Positions 17,279 to 25,913 of a stretch of DNA of 64,000 bases are shown here, piece after piece. The position numbers were made by a program, and so were the translations under genes. The notes under the pieces were generated by a model. It had not been told where the DNA came from. It saw nothing but the letters and a program-made list of their open reading frames with translations, and made no database searches. The stretch's first letter is position 1. Each line of letters opens with the position of its first letter. The DNA comes from Hymenobacter glacialis (GTDB lineage Bacteria; Bacteroidota; Bacteroidia; Cytophagales; Hymenobacteraceae). The stretch covers positions 113,360 through 177,359 of the forward strand of contig NZ_MDZC01000101.1 of the NCBI RefSeq assembly GCF_001816165.1. The letters are read 5' to 3'.

Positions 17279-18340
17279 CTACACGCGCACCATCCAGTTG
17301 TGCACGTCGGCACCTTCGCCGGAGCGAATGGCATCCAGGGCCGCTCCCACGCGCTTCGAGAAGGCATTGGGGGCCACTTCGGGCAGATGGTAGTCCTGGC
17401 CTTCGTAGCCGATGGTGGCAATGGGCGCAATGGTAGCGGCCGTGCCTACACCGAAAGCTTCTTCCAACTTGCCGGCAGCCAGCGCTTCCATTATTTCGCG
17501 GCTGCTCACTTTGCGCTCCTCTACCACTAGGCCCATGTCGCGGGCCAGCTGCAGCACGCTACGGCGCGTGATGCCATCGAGGATGGACGTGCTAAGCGCG
17601 GGCGTCACCACGCGGCCGTCAATGACAAAAACGGCGTTCATCGTGCCCGACTCTTCCACGTACTGGTGCTCCGAAGCATCGGTCCAGATGAGCTGGTTGT
17701 AGCCTTCTGCCTGGGCCAGCTTGGTAGGGTACATGGCCGCGCCGTAGTTGCCGGCGTTTTTGGCAAAGCCCGCGCCGCCTTCGGCCGAGCGCACGTACTT
17801 CTGCTCGAAGCGCACGCGCAGGGCCTTGTTGTAGTACAGGCCCACGGGGCTCGTAAAAATCATGAAGCGGTAGGACTCCGACGGCCGCACGCCGATGAAG
17901 CCATCGGTGGCAAACATAAACGGACGGATGTAGAGCGAGCTGCCCGTAGCCGTAGGCACCCAGGCGGTATCCAGGCGCAGCAATTCGAGGAGGCCCTGCA
18001 TAAACAGCTCCTCGGGAATGTGCGGCATGCACATGCGCTCAGCCGAGGCATTGAACCGGGCCCAATTGTCTGAAGGACGAAACAGAGCCACCCCGCCATC
18101 GGCCTGGTGATAGGCTTTCATGCCTTCAAAAATGGCTTGGCCGTAGTGCAGCGCCGAGTTGGCGGGGCTCACGACCATGTCGCCAAACGGCAAGATTTGC
18201 GCTTCCTGCCATTCGCCATTGTGGAAATCCACAACAAACATGTGGTCAGAATACACCTTGCCGAATTCCAGCTTGGGGTCCAGTTCGGCCAGACGTGAGG
18301 TAGTGGAACGTTGCGTGCGAATGGGAAGAATGTCTATCAT
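17279..18340 (-). CDS. ilvE: branched-chain amino acid aminotransferase
   Basis: IlvE is a PLP enzyme that transfers the amino group between glutamate and the branched-chain 2-oxo acids, the last step of leucine, isoleucine and valine synthesis. It has 353 residues, matching the longer class IV subgroup. Family blocks are HYGQAIFEGMKAY, RFNASAERMCMP, SSLYIRPFMFATD and GAGFAKNAGNYGAAM, whose lysine is the likely PLP-binding residue. LDGITRRSVLQLARD and EEAFGVGTAATIAPI follow. It is a single-gene unit with its own terminator. Confidence 0.95.
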   Translation of the reverse strand: MIDILPIRTQRSTTSRLAELDPKLEFGKVYSDHMFVVDFHNGEWQEAQILPFGDMVVSPANSALHYGQAIFEGMKAYHQADGGVALFRPSDNWARFNASAERMCMPHIPEELFMQGLLELLRLDTAWVPTATGSSLYIRPFMFATDGFIGVRPSESYRFMIFTSPVGLYYNKALRVRFEQKYVRSAEGGAGFAKNAGNYGAAMYPTKLAQAEGYNQLIWTDASEHQYVEESGTMNAVFVIDGRVVTPALSTSILDGITRRSVLQLARDMGLVVEERKVSSREIMEALAAGKLEEAFGVGTAATIAPIATIGYEGQDYHLPEVAPNAFSKRVGAALDAIRSGEGADVHNWMVRV

Positions 18341-18503
18341 AATGGAGCTCTTTGGGAATACAGATGGGTGGGATTTTCTGAGTGTGAAGTTTGAGAACAG
18401 GGTGGCTAAAACTTTAAAAACCAGTAGCCGACTGGCAACAAATCAGGACGGTTCCGGTGCCGGCCTAGCGTTAACCAGCCCAGTCACAGCGGAGGCAATC
18501 GGC

Positions 18504-19052
18504 CTAAAGACGGGCCTTCCAGGTCACCTCCTCCACGCCCAGTTCGTGCGCCATGTACCGGCTAAGCACAAACAGGTAATCAGAGAGGCGGTTTAAATAA
18601 ACGATAACGAGTTCTGCTACAAAAGATTCCTCGCTCAGGTGAATGACCATGCGCTCGGCCCGGCGGCACACGCACCGCGCCACGTGGGCGTGGCTAACGG
18701 CCGGGTGCCCACCCGGCAGAATAAACGCCCGCAGCTCCGGCAATTCGGTGTTCATGCGGTCCATTTCTTCTTCCAGCAGCGTCACATCACCCGCGTGCAG
18801 GTCGGGCAGCTTCATCTTCGATTTGTCCGGGTCGGCGGCCAGGGCCGAGCCCATGGTGAAGAGGCGGTCCTGAATTTCCTTGAGCAGCGGCCGGCGGGCA
18901 GCGTTCACGTCCTGGTCGCGCACCAGCCCGATATAGGAGTTCAGCTCGTCTACCGTGCCGTAGCACTCAATGCGCAGGCTGCTCTTCGGCACGCGCGTGC
19001 CCCCAATGAGGGAAGTAAGGCCGGTGTCGCCGGTTTTGGTGTATATTTTCAT
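18504..19052 (-). CDS. PduO-type cob(I)alamin adenosyltransferase
   Basis: This enzyme adenosylates corrinoid cobalt using ATP to make adenosylcobalamin. It has 182 residues. The N-terminal ATP-binding loop KIYTKTGDTGLTSLIGGTR is followed by SSLRIECYGTVDELNSYIGL, and the C-terminal helix has the conserved ARCVCRRAERMVIHL and VYLNRLSDYLFVLSRYM blocks. It follows the ABC ATPase gene by 64 bases in the same direction and may be the last gene of that operon. No other cobalamin gene is close. Confidence 0.93.
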   Translation of the reverse strand: MKIYTKTGDTGLTSLIGGTRVPKSSLRIECYGTVDELNSYIGLVRDQDVNAARRPLLKEIQDRLFTMGSALAADPDKSKMKLPDLHAGDVTLLEEEMDRMNTELPELRAFILPGGHPAVSHAHVARCVCRRAERMVIHLSEESFVAELVIVYLNRLSDYLFVLSRYMAHELGVEEVTWKARL

Positions 19053-19116
19053 GGCTGGTAGTTGTTAATGATGCACTGCCGACTGCTTGTGGCGCAATTG
19101 TCGGCCCGCAGGGATA

Positions 19117-19836
19117 TCAATGCTCCGCTACCGCGTGTGAATGAACGTTGTGGTTTATCTCATCGGATTCCACCAGGCCGTCGCGCAGGCGCACAATGCG
19201 GTGCGCATAGCGGGCAATGTCCTCCTCGTGCGTCACCATGATGATGGTGTTGCCTTTGGCATACAGCGCCTCAAACAAATCCATGATTTCGTGGCTGGTC
19301 TTGGAATCCAGGGCGCCCGTAGGTTCGTCGGCCAGCAGCACGCTGGGGTTGTTTACCAGGGCCCGGGCAATGGCCACGCGCTGGCGCTGGCCCCCGCTGA
19401 GCTCATTGGGCCGGTGCGAGGCGCGGTCGGCCAGGCCCACGGCCCGCAACGACTCCAGCGCCCGCTCGTTGCGTTCGCGCTTGTTGAGGCCCGCATAAAT
19501 AAGCGGCAGGGCCACGTTGTCGAGGGCACTGGCGCGGGGCAGCAGGTTGAAGCTCTGGAAAACGAAGCCGATTTCCTTGTTGCGTACTTCCGCCAGCTGG
19601 TTGTCGCTCATCCGGCTCACGTCCTGCCCGTTGAGGATGTACTGGCCCTTGCTTGGCGTGTCCAGGCAGCCCACAATGTTCATCAGCGTAGACTTGCCCG
19701 AGCCCGATGGACCCATGAACGCCACGTACTCGCCACGCGGAATCTTGATGCTTACCGAGCGCAAAGCGTGAATAACCTCCGCGCCCATTACGTAAGCTTT
19801 AGCAATGTCCGTGGTTTCGATGACGTTGGGATTCAT
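19117..19836 (-). CDS. ABC transporter ATPase, LolD/MacB type
   Basis: This 239-residue protein is an ATP-binding subunit that would drive a MacB/FtsX-type membrane partner. Walker A is GPSGSGKST, the Q-loop is FVFQSFNLLPR, the signature is LSGGQRQRVAIARAL, Walker B is VLLADEPTGALD and the H-loop histidine is in IIMVTHEED. The FNLLPRASALDNVALPL block is typical of the LolD/MacB group. No permease gene is adjacent; the gene before it, 12 bases away, encodes a membrane/TPR protein that does not look like an FtsX-type permease. The transported substrate is unknown. Confidence 0.92.
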   Translation of the reverse strand: MNPNVIETTDIAKAYVMGAEVIHALRSVSIKIPRGEYVAFMGPSGSGKSTLMNIVGCLDTPSKGQYILNGQDVSRMSDNQLAEVRNKEIGFVFQSFNLLPRASALDNVALPLIYAGLNKRERNERALESLRAVGLADRASHRPNELSGGQRQRVAIARALVNNPSVLLADEPTGALDSKTSHEIMDLFEALYAKGNTIIMVTHEEDIARYAHRIVRLRDGLVESDEINHNVHSHAVAEH

Positions 19837-19848
19837 GACGCTGAGGGC

Positions 19849-22634
19849 TTATTGCAGAGGTGAGGCGGCCGGAGCCACAGAAAAAGAGTCGGCCTGCGCC
19901 GCGCGGGTTGCAGCGCGCGCAGCATATTCAGTAGCTAAAGTAGCATATGCCGCCGCAGGCAGCCGCTGGCGTAACTGCGCCCGGGCATCCACCGCGTACT
20001 CGGTCAGCCCGGCATCGGCGGCAGCCAGCACGTAGGCTCGCAACAACGCCAGCGACTCAGGGTTTTCGGCCAGGCCGGCCCGCAGCGCTTCATACGCCGC
20101 CGGGTAGTTGCGGCGGCGCGAGTAGTAGCGGCCAGCCACCAGCACGGCCTCTTCGTTGAAAGGCGCCTCGCGCACAATGCGTTGGTAGTTCTTAGCGGCA
20201 GCCGCGTCGTTCTTTTGCTGCTCGGCTTGTTGAGCCAGGCGCAACCAGCTGTCCCCCACGCGGGCCGGGCTTTTGTTGGCTGAAGGTGAGAGACCCGTGG
20301 CCAGCGCACGCAGGGCCTGCCGCCCCCACTGCCGCTGCCCCGAATCGGTAGCCGCCACGAGCCGGAGCGCGGCCGTGCGTGCCGAATCGGGGCGGCCGCC
20401 TAGGGCTAAGGCATACACGCGGGCCTCGCGGGCCTGGGTAGCGCCGTTGGTGGCCGCAAACTCCAGTTGGTTGGCCGCGGTGGCGTACTGCCCCTGCTGC
20501 AGCTGCCACATGCCCAGCAGCTGCTGGTAGTAGGCAGCACTGGCCGTGGTGCCGCTGGCCAAGGGCAGCAGCAGCTGCCGGGCCATTTGCTCCTCCCCGC
20601 GCGCATGGCGTGCCAGGGCCTGCAGAAAGAGCAGCTGTTCGTAATAGTTCTCATTTGCCGGCTCGTTGGCCAGGTCCGCCAGCCGCGCCAGCAATGGCGT
20701 CGTAAGCCGGTCGGGGTGCGCGGTGGCATTTAGCAGCACTATGTGATAGAGCTGCGCGAAGTTGGCATCGTCCAACGCCATTACCTGAGCGGGCCCGGCC
20801 GGTGTAGCTTCCGGCTTAGCCGATACGCCCAGTAGCTGCAGCAGCGTGTAGTTGCTGGCCAGCGCAGGCTCATTGGCCTGGGCGATATGCTTGTCGCGAA
20901 GCTTTTGGGCTTCGCTCAGCAGGTTTTGATTCAGCAAAAAGCCCAGTTGGTTGGTTTTGCTGGCGTAGCTGCCCGGCGCCAGTTCTTCGGTCTTGTCCAG
21001 GTAGAAGGCCACAGAATCGGTGAGGGCGGTCTGGGTGAAGAACTGCGCCAAATCGCCGGTGAGGGCCGCGCTTTGGGGCATGGCCCGCAGGCCCCGCCGC
21101 AGAATATCCAGGGCCTCAAACAGGTCATTAGGGTCGCGGTGCAGGGCCGCCAGCCGCAGCGACACTTTCTCGTTCGGCGCCCGCAGCAGGGTTCGGTTCA
21201 GGGCGTTGATTTCGTTCTGACGCTGCTGGCGGAAGCGGTAGAGCGCGGCCCGGCCCATCTGGGCGTGCAGGTTGCCGCGGTACAGCACGTCCCCGCTCTC
21301 GGCGTAGTAGCGTTCAGCCAGCAGGGCCAGGCTGAGGTCGTCGGGCTGCGCTTCGCTTTGCTGGCGGGTGAGGTCGCCCAGGTTGTTGTACTGGCCTGCC
21401 CGCACCTGGTCGGGCAAGGGCAGGTTTTCCCGGGTCTGCACCATGGCAATGCCGCCCAGCGCCAGTATGTACACCGTGTAGAACGGTAGTCGCCGCGGCT
21501 CAAACACCACCCGGTACACCCGCAGCCGCCGCTGAATGAGCGGCATGAAATTCACAAGCACATAAACAAAAAAACCAATACCCACCAGCAGCAGCGCCAG
21601 CCCGGTAAAGCTGCGGGCCGCCACCAGCAACGGGGTATTGTCGGTGCAAAGGCATAAGCCAACGCCCCCGCCGCCCCCATCACCAGCACCGGGTATAGCT
21701 GCGCCATGCCCTGGGCATAGGGCACCCATTGGCCATAGCTGGGTGCCCGCAGGCGCAGGCCCACCCCACTAACAAGCACGGCGGGCAGTAGCAGCACCAG
21801 CGGGTCCAGGGCCAGGCCCGGCAGCAGCTGCAGGGTGTTACCATTCCAGACGTACAGAAACAACACACCCAGATACAGCAGACTCGCCGCCACAAAAGGC
21901 CACAGCCCAAACCGGCTGCCGGGCTGCTCGGCCTGCGTATTAAACCACAGCAGGGCCCGGATATTCTCCACGCCCACCCACAGTACGAGCAGAGCAAACA
22001 GCACCGCACCGCCCGGCGTAGCGTAGGCCGCCAGCTGCAGGACCGTTTCTACGGCTGGCAGCTGGCTTTGTGCAAACAGGAGCCCGCCCACGGCCGCTAC
22101 CAGCAGGCTCATTATCAGGCCACGGCGGGCCAGGGACAGGCTCTCGGCAAAGGCGTGCAGGCCAAAGGCGCCGCCGCCCACCACGCCCAGCATCAGGTAG
22201 AGAAAGTACCGTTCGCCGCTGCCGAAAATCCCCAGAGACTCCGTATTCAGCGACAGCAGGAAAAAGATAACCGGTACCATGCCCGCCACGAAAGCCGTGC
22301 GCGCAAGCGTGCTCACCACGGCGGTCCAGCCGGCCAGCACCACGGCCAGGAGCACCAGCAAACAGGCAGCGGCAACCGGCGCCGTAAAGGGTCCCACCAC
22401 GTCGTGCGTGAGGGTAGTGACCAGGCCACTGGCCTGAATGGGCAGGCGCACGGGCCCGGCCGCTACGGATTCCAGCATGAGCGGAATTTCCTGCAGCTGC
22501 GGCACCAGGCGAACCGGCAGCGTGGCATCGGCCCCGGTGAAGTAGTAAAACACCACCAGCCCCACCGCCAGCGTGGCCAGTACGGCCAGCCAGCTGGGCC
22601 GCCAGGCACGGGTAGAGAGCAATTTCGTACTCAA
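19849..22634 (-). CDS. large membrane protein with C-terminal TPR-like repeats, one apparent frameshift
   Basis: Two overlapping open frames form one gene product of about 928 residues. The first (22634 to about 21645, TTG start directly after the gatC stop) encodes about ten hydrophobic helices ending MGAAGALAYAFA. The second continues from about 21645 to 19849 with DNTPLLVAARSFTGLALL, one or two more helices and then about 550 residues of helical TPR-like repeats (for example DLFEALDILRRGLRAMP). The switch lies near 21640-21648. One extra C there, turning GCACC into GCCACC, would rejoin the frames, so one missing base is likely. I do not recognise a named family. Its place between gatC and the ABC ATPase suggests an operon. 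Confidence 0.72.
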
Positions 22635-22922
22635 CTACTCCAGTACTTTGGGCACCCGGAAGTAGTCCGAATCCTTGCGGGGGGCGTTGCGCAGGCCGTC
22701 TTGGTGGCTCACGGTGTTGCGGGCGTCGTCGTCACGCAGCACGTTCACTTCCTGGGAAAGGTGCACCAGCGGCTCCACGCCCGTCGTGTCCACACCTTCG
22801 AGCTGGGCCACAAAATCAAGGATGTTGTTCAAATCGCCCAGCATCTGCTGCTCGCGGGTTTCGTCGAATTCGAGGCGGGCCAGATGGGCCAGGCCGCGCA
22901 GGGTACCAAGGTCAGTGCTCAA
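22635..22922 (-). CDS. gatC: Asp-tRNA(Asn)/Glu-tRNA(Gln) amidotransferase subunit C
   Basis: GatC stabilises the GatAB amidotransferase that makes Gln-tRNA and Asn-tRNA from misacylated precursors. The protein has 95 residues when started from TTG at 22922, exactly the usual length. It opens STDLGTLRGLAHLARLEFDE, with the family's LARLEF core, and the C-terminal part has LRDDDARNTVSHQDGLRNAP, which matches the conserved LREDxV...R.E.L.NAP pattern. An ATG at 23009 would add 29 unlikely residues. It lies 26 bases after plsC and its stop is followed at once by the next gene's TTG start. Confidence 0.92.
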   Translation of the reverse strand: MSTDLGTLRGLAHLARLEFDETREQQMLGDLNNILDFVAQLEGVDTTGVEPLVHLSQEVNVLRDDDARNTVSHQDGLRNAPRKDSDYFRVPKVLE

Positions 22923-22948
22923 GGGAATGCAGGATAATAGAATACAAA

Positions 22949-23776
22949 TCAGGAATTGACGGACTGCGGCTGGTCCTTTGGGGAAGCAACAGGTGTCGGT
23001 GCCCGCCACGTGCTGGGGCCGGGCTTTACGGCTCCTTCGGGCAGGAAGTCTTCGGCCAGCTGGGCCGCTACCCGCGCTTTCAGGGCCGGAATATCGGCCA
23101 AAGTCAGGCTAGTGGTTGAAATGGGCGGATGAAATACAATTTTAAGCCGATGGTAGCGCACACGCAGGTCTTTCTTCACATCGGGCATAAACATGTGGTT
23201 TAGGGGCATGCACACGGGCACCAGGGGCACCCCGGCTTCGATGGCCAACTGGAAAGCACCATCCAGCAAGGGCAGCAGCTCGCGGCCCGGACTGGGAGAA
23301 ATACGGCCTTCGGCAAAGATGGCAATGCTCTTGCCCTGCGCCAGCCCGCGCCGCGCCGCCACCATGGCCCGGCCCCGGCTTACGGCACTGGTCCGGTCCA
23401 CCGTCACGTACACACGTCCAAAGGTGGGGCCCCACAGCGGCACCTTGGCCAGCGAGGACTTTCCCATCATGTTCAGGAACCCGGGAATGTACTTAAACAG
23501 CATCATAATATCGACATACGAGCCGTGGTTGGCCACGTACACGCAGGGCCGCGGGGTGGGCTCCTGGCTGTGCCGCAGCACTTCCACCGGCACACCCCAC
23601 ATGGTAATGGACAGTGTCGACCAGAAACGGTTCAGAGCGTGTACCACGCCGCCGCCGTCTGGCCGCCGGCTGAAATACCACTGCAGCGGGTAGATGAGCA
23701 CGAACGGCACCAGGAACCAGAAAACGGCCCAGGTAGTGTAAAGACGCTGGCCAATGTAACGAAGCAGGTGGCGCAT
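22949..23776 (-). CDS. plsC: 1-acyl-sn-glycerol-3-phosphate acyltransferase (PlsC family)
   Basis: PlsC adds the second acyl chain to lysophosphatidic acid in phospholipid synthesis. From ATG at 23776 it has 275 residues. An N-terminal hydrophobic helix (about 8-30, TTWAVFWFLVPFVLIYPLQW) is followed by the catalytic NHGSYVD (HxxxxD) and the substrate-binding FAEGRISPSPG (EGR) motifs, then GVPLVPVCMPLNHMF. The start is supported by a perfect TAACTTTG box that ends five bases before the ATG, which rules out the longer frame. It heads a likely operon with gatC, the membrane/TPR protein and the ABC ATPase. Confidence 0.92.
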   Translation of the reverse strand: MRHLLRYIGQRLYTTWAVFWFLVPFVLIYPLQWYFSRRPDGGGVVHALNRFWSTLSITMWGVPVEVLRHSQEPTPRPCVYVANHGSYVDIMMLFKYIPGFLNMMGKSSLAKVPLWGPTFGRVYVTVDRTSAVSRGRAMVAARRGLAQGKSIAIFAEGRISPSPGRELLPLLDGAFQLAIEAGVPLVPVCMPLNHMFMPDVKKDLRVRYHRLKIVFHPPISTTSLTLADIPALKARVAAQLAEDFLPEGAVKPGPSTWRAPTPVASPKDQPQSVNS

Positions 23777-23781
23777 AGCAA

Positions 23782-23789
23782 CAAAGTTA
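23782..23789 (-). promoter_or_regulatory. -7 box TAACTTTG placed for leaderless transcription of plsC
   Basis: The - strand reads TAACTTTG-TTGCT-ATG. This is an exact TAnnTTTG element with only five bases to the start codon, so transcription would begin at or next to the ATG. Confidence 0.6.
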
Positions 23790-23883
23790 GGCACTGGCCA
23801 ATGAGGGGCTGGCAGTCTCAGAGGATGGAAGCAGGAACGTCCTCCCAAGCCAGCCGCGCCACCCGGCCACAAGGTTTTTGCAG

Positions 23884-24459
23884 CTAGCGGCTTGCCAGGA
23901 ATTTCTCAGCCTTCAGCAAGCCCGCTACGCTGATGCCATCGGTAATCCGGTCGTCCATCACCATGCAGATGGCTTCGGCCAGGGGCAGTTTCCACAAGCG
24001 CAGGTCTTCGGTCTCTTCCGGCTCCAGGTCGCCTTGGGTAAGGTCTTCGGCCAGGAACACAAAGCCTTCTTCATCGGTGACGGAGTTGGAAGTGTGCAGG
24101 CGGGCAATACGGGTCCAGCGGGCAGCCGTGAGGCCGGTTTCTTCCTTCAGCTCGCGCTGCGCCGATGCCAGAATATCGTGCTCAATCAGGCCCCCGCCCA
24201 TGGGGATTTCCCAACTGTACTCGTTCAGGGGGTAGCGGTACTGGCCCACCAGCCAGGTATTGCCTTCGGCATCAACGGGCACTATGCCCAGGGCCTTGTT
24301 TTTCATGCTCACCACACCATAGATACCCGCTCCCCCGCCTGGGTTCAGCACCTGGTCTTCGCGCACCGAAATCCAAGAATTATTGTATTTCACCTCCGTG
24401 CTCAGGGTTTGCCATGGGTTATGGGTTTCGTCAAATTGCAGAGTAAAAACAGTGGCCAT
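23884..24459 (-). CDS. NUDIX hydrolase, ADP-ribose pyrophosphatase-like
   Basis: This 191-residue protein hydrolyses a nucleoside diphosphate linked to another group, with ADP-sugars as the likely substrate. The full Nudix box is present: GGGLIEHDILASAQRELKEE followed by TGL, matching Gx5Ex7REUxEExGU, with catalytic glutamates in RELKEE. The N-terminal half (YNNSWISVREDQVLNPGG) resembles the dimerisation strand region of NudF-type enzymes. It is transcribed leftwards and ends 107 bases before the promoter of plsC. Confidence 0.88.
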   Translation of the reverse strand: MATVFTLQFDETHNPWQTLSTEVKYNNSWISVREDQVLNPGGGAGIYGVVSMKNKALGIVPVDAEGNTWLVGQYRYPLNEYSWEIPMGGGLIEHDILASAQRELKEETGLTAARWTRIARLHTSNSVTDEEGFVFLAEDLTQGDLEPEETEDLRLWKLPLAEAICMVMDDRITDGISVAGLLKAEKFLASR

Positions 24460-24627
24460 ATAATTAATAAAACAGGCAGAATGATGCCGTAAATTTAACG
24501 TTTATTGAGGAAAGGCAATTTGCTCGTTATTGACGTTGACATTACCCTCACCGGGCAATTCGCTCCGTTGGCCGGCTAAAATCACTGGTTAATCCAAATA
24601 AGATTTCGTTCGCTCGCGACTATTTAC

Positions 24628-24635
24628 TACCTTTG
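24628..24635 (+). promoter_or_regulatory. -7 box TACCTTTG for the RNA candidate
   Basis: TACCTTTG matches TAnnTTTG exactly. Transcription would start about five to seven bases later, near 24641. A TTTCG at about 24604-24608 is a poor match to a -33 element. Confidence 0.55.
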
Positions 24636-24640
24636 AGGCA

Positions 24641-24782
24641 TAAGTACCCCCGCACGGGCTGGAAATGTGGAAAGGAAGGACCTCTCGTGCGGCGGCGCTC
24701 TGATTGACCAGGTGGGGTAGACACCTCTAAATCAGACCCGCCACTTTAAGGCCATCGCACTCGTGCGGTGGCCTTTTTTTTT
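24641..24782 (+). ncRNA. unassigned structured small RNA candidate, about 140 nt
   Basis: The interval has a promoter box at its left end and a strong terminator at its right end but no reading frame. Visible pairings are: hairpin 1, CCGCACG (24650-24656) with CGTGCGG (24686-24692), closing a purine-rich loop GGAAATGTGGAAAGGAAGGA; hairpin 2, GGCGG (24691-24695) with CCGCC (24738-24742), TCTGATT (24699-24705) with AATCAGA (24730-24736), and AGGTG (24710-24714) with CACCT (24722-24726), which could form one long stem-loop (the GGCGG pairing competes with hairpin 1 for two bases); then the terminator. I do not recognise a known family. The loop resembles the GGAAGGA of signal-recognition-particle RNA only superficially. 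Confidence 0.6.
24750..24782 (+). terminator. terminator of the RNA candidate
   Basis: GGCCATCGCAC pairs with GTGCGGTGGCC across a two-base TC apex, with one G-T pair, and nine or more T residues follow. Confidence 0.9.
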
Positions 24783-24904
24783 GTGCATTACCTGGCTCCA
24801 TTGACTGGTTTGCTGGGGCTGGCCGCCCAACCCCACTTCCCCTATCAGCGTACTTTATTAAGGCAAGCCGACCGTTCACTTTCCGGTCATCTTGCAGCAA
24901 CGCA

Positions 24905-25168
24905 ATGGCTAATTCTCCCCAAAAACCCGATGCCGGCAAAAAAGAAGAAATTAAAACCGGCGACCCCCTTTTTACGCTGCACCATGCCCAGGCCGAAGTT
25001 GAACTAGCCAAACACAATGGCGGCCTCGGTCCCACCACCAACGTGTATACGACCAATCAGGAAGAAGAAAACATCCACGAATCCATTGCGCCCCGCGACA
25101 GCCAGGGCTTCACCCGCGGCGAAGAAGAGCCGGGCGTTATTGGCAGCAATGCCGGCGGCCACAAGTAG
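24905..25168 (+). CDS. small hydrophilic protein, unknown function
   Basis: This gene encodes 87 residues with no signal peptide, membrane segment or cysteine. The product is polar and probably disordered, rich in Glu, Asn, Thr and Gly, with NQEEENIHESIAPRDSQGF in the middle and a Gly/Asn-rich end. Codon usage follows the neighbours, and a hairpin terminator follows. I do not recognise a family. It stands alone between the RNA candidate and rnhB. Confidence 0.65.
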   Translation: MANSPQKPDAGKKEEIKTGDPLFTLHHAQAEVELAKHNGGLGPTTNVYTTNQEEENIHESIAPRDSQGFTRGEEEPGVIGSNAGGHK

Positions 25169-25208
25169 GATTTAGTCAGCAGCATGCAAGCTGCCTAGTT
25201 TGCCCCAG

Positions 25209-25256
25209 TGCCTTCGCGTCAGCTTTAACCTGCTGGGGCGAAGGCATTATTTTTTG
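25209..25256 (+). terminator. terminator after the small hydrophilic protein gene
   Basis: TGCCTTCGC pairs with GCGAAGGCA, an inner CAGC pairs with GCTG around a TTTAACCT loop, and TTATTTTTT follows. Confidence 0.8.
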
Positions 25257-25284
25257 AGGGGCAGCGAGCAGTAATGCGCATCTG

Positions 25285-25292
25285 TACTTTTG
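25285..25292 (+). promoter_or_regulatory. -7 box TACTTTTG for rnhB
   Basis: An exact TAnnTTTG element ends 24 bases before the ATG at 25317. Its overlap with the in-frame GTG at 25290 argues against that GTG being the start. Confidence 0.6.
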
Positions 25293-25316
25293 TGGGGTTC
25301 CTTTTTTCGCCTGTTT

Positions 25317-25892
25317 ATGCTCCTCGCCACCTACACCGGTCATGCCCTCGAAGCCGGCCTTGACGAAGCCGGACGGGGCTGCCTCGCTGGCCCTGTATTT
25401 GCCGCGGCCGTCATTCTGCCGCACGATTTCAACCCACGCTTTCTCAACGATTCCAAGCAGCTCACGGCCAAGCGGCGCGAGGCACTGCGCCCCATAATCT
25501 GTGCCGAGGCAGTGGCCTGGGCAGTTGGCCAGGCCACGGTGGAAGAAATTGGGCGCATCAACATTGCGCAAGCCAGTTACCTGGCCATGCACCGGGCCGT
25601 GGCGGCGCTGGCAATACCCCCAGCCCACTTGCTGGTCGACGGCAACCGATTTCCTCCCCTGCCGGGTTTCACGCACACCTGCGTGGTGGGAGGCGACGGC
25701 CTGTACCGCAGCATTGCCGCCGCATCGGTTCTGGCCAAAACATTTCGCGATGAGCAGATGCAGACGCTGGCGGCAGCTTTTCCCGCCTACGGCTGGGAGC
25801 AAAATGCGGGATACCCCACCCAAAGCCACCGCGCTGCCATTCGGGCACACGGCCCTAGTCCGCACCACCGCATGGGGTTCCGGTTGCTGTAA
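25317..25892 (+). CDS. rnhB: ribonuclease HII
   Basis: RNase HII cuts the RNA strand of RNA-DNA hybrids and single ribonucleotides embedded in DNA. From ATG at 25317 the protein has 191 residues, the usual length. Active-site positions are visible in GLDEAGRGCLAGPV (first D and E), in HLLVDGNRFP (third acidic residue) and in SIAAASVLAKTFRDEQM (fourth). NDSKQLTAKRRE is the conserved DSK-x-L block. A promoter box lies just upstream, so it is likely a single-gene unit, and it converges with the response regulator gene. Confidence 0.96.
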   Translation: MLLATYTGHALEAGLDEAGRGCLAGPVFAAAVILPHDFNPRFLNDSKQLTAKRREALRPIICAEAVAWAVGQATVEEIGRINIAQASYLAMHRAVAALAIPPAHLLVDGNRFPPLPGFTHTCVVGGDGLYRSIAAASVLAKTFRDEQMQTLAAAFPAYGWEQNAGYPTQSHRAAIRAHGPSPHHRMGFRLL

Positions 25893-25913
25893 AAGGACTG
25901 CTATTGACGGCGT

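Larger units (their letters stand above)
24460..24904. other. protein-gene-free region holding a structured RNA candidate
   Basis: This stretch of 445 bases between the divergent NUDIX gene and the gene at 24905 contains a promoter box at 24628, the RNA candidate at 24641-24782, and about 120 bases after it that include possible promoters for the small gene. I see no credible coding frame. Confidence 0.5.

Noticed and set aside
24641..24782. Signal recognition particle (4.5S) RNA
   Set aside because: The purine-rich loop has GGAAAGGAAGGA but lacks the conserved GGTCAGG...GGAAGGAAGCAGCC pairing.
25290..25316. GTG start for rnhB at 25290
   Set aside because: It lies inside an exact TAnnTTTG promoter box, so it would not be part of the transcript.
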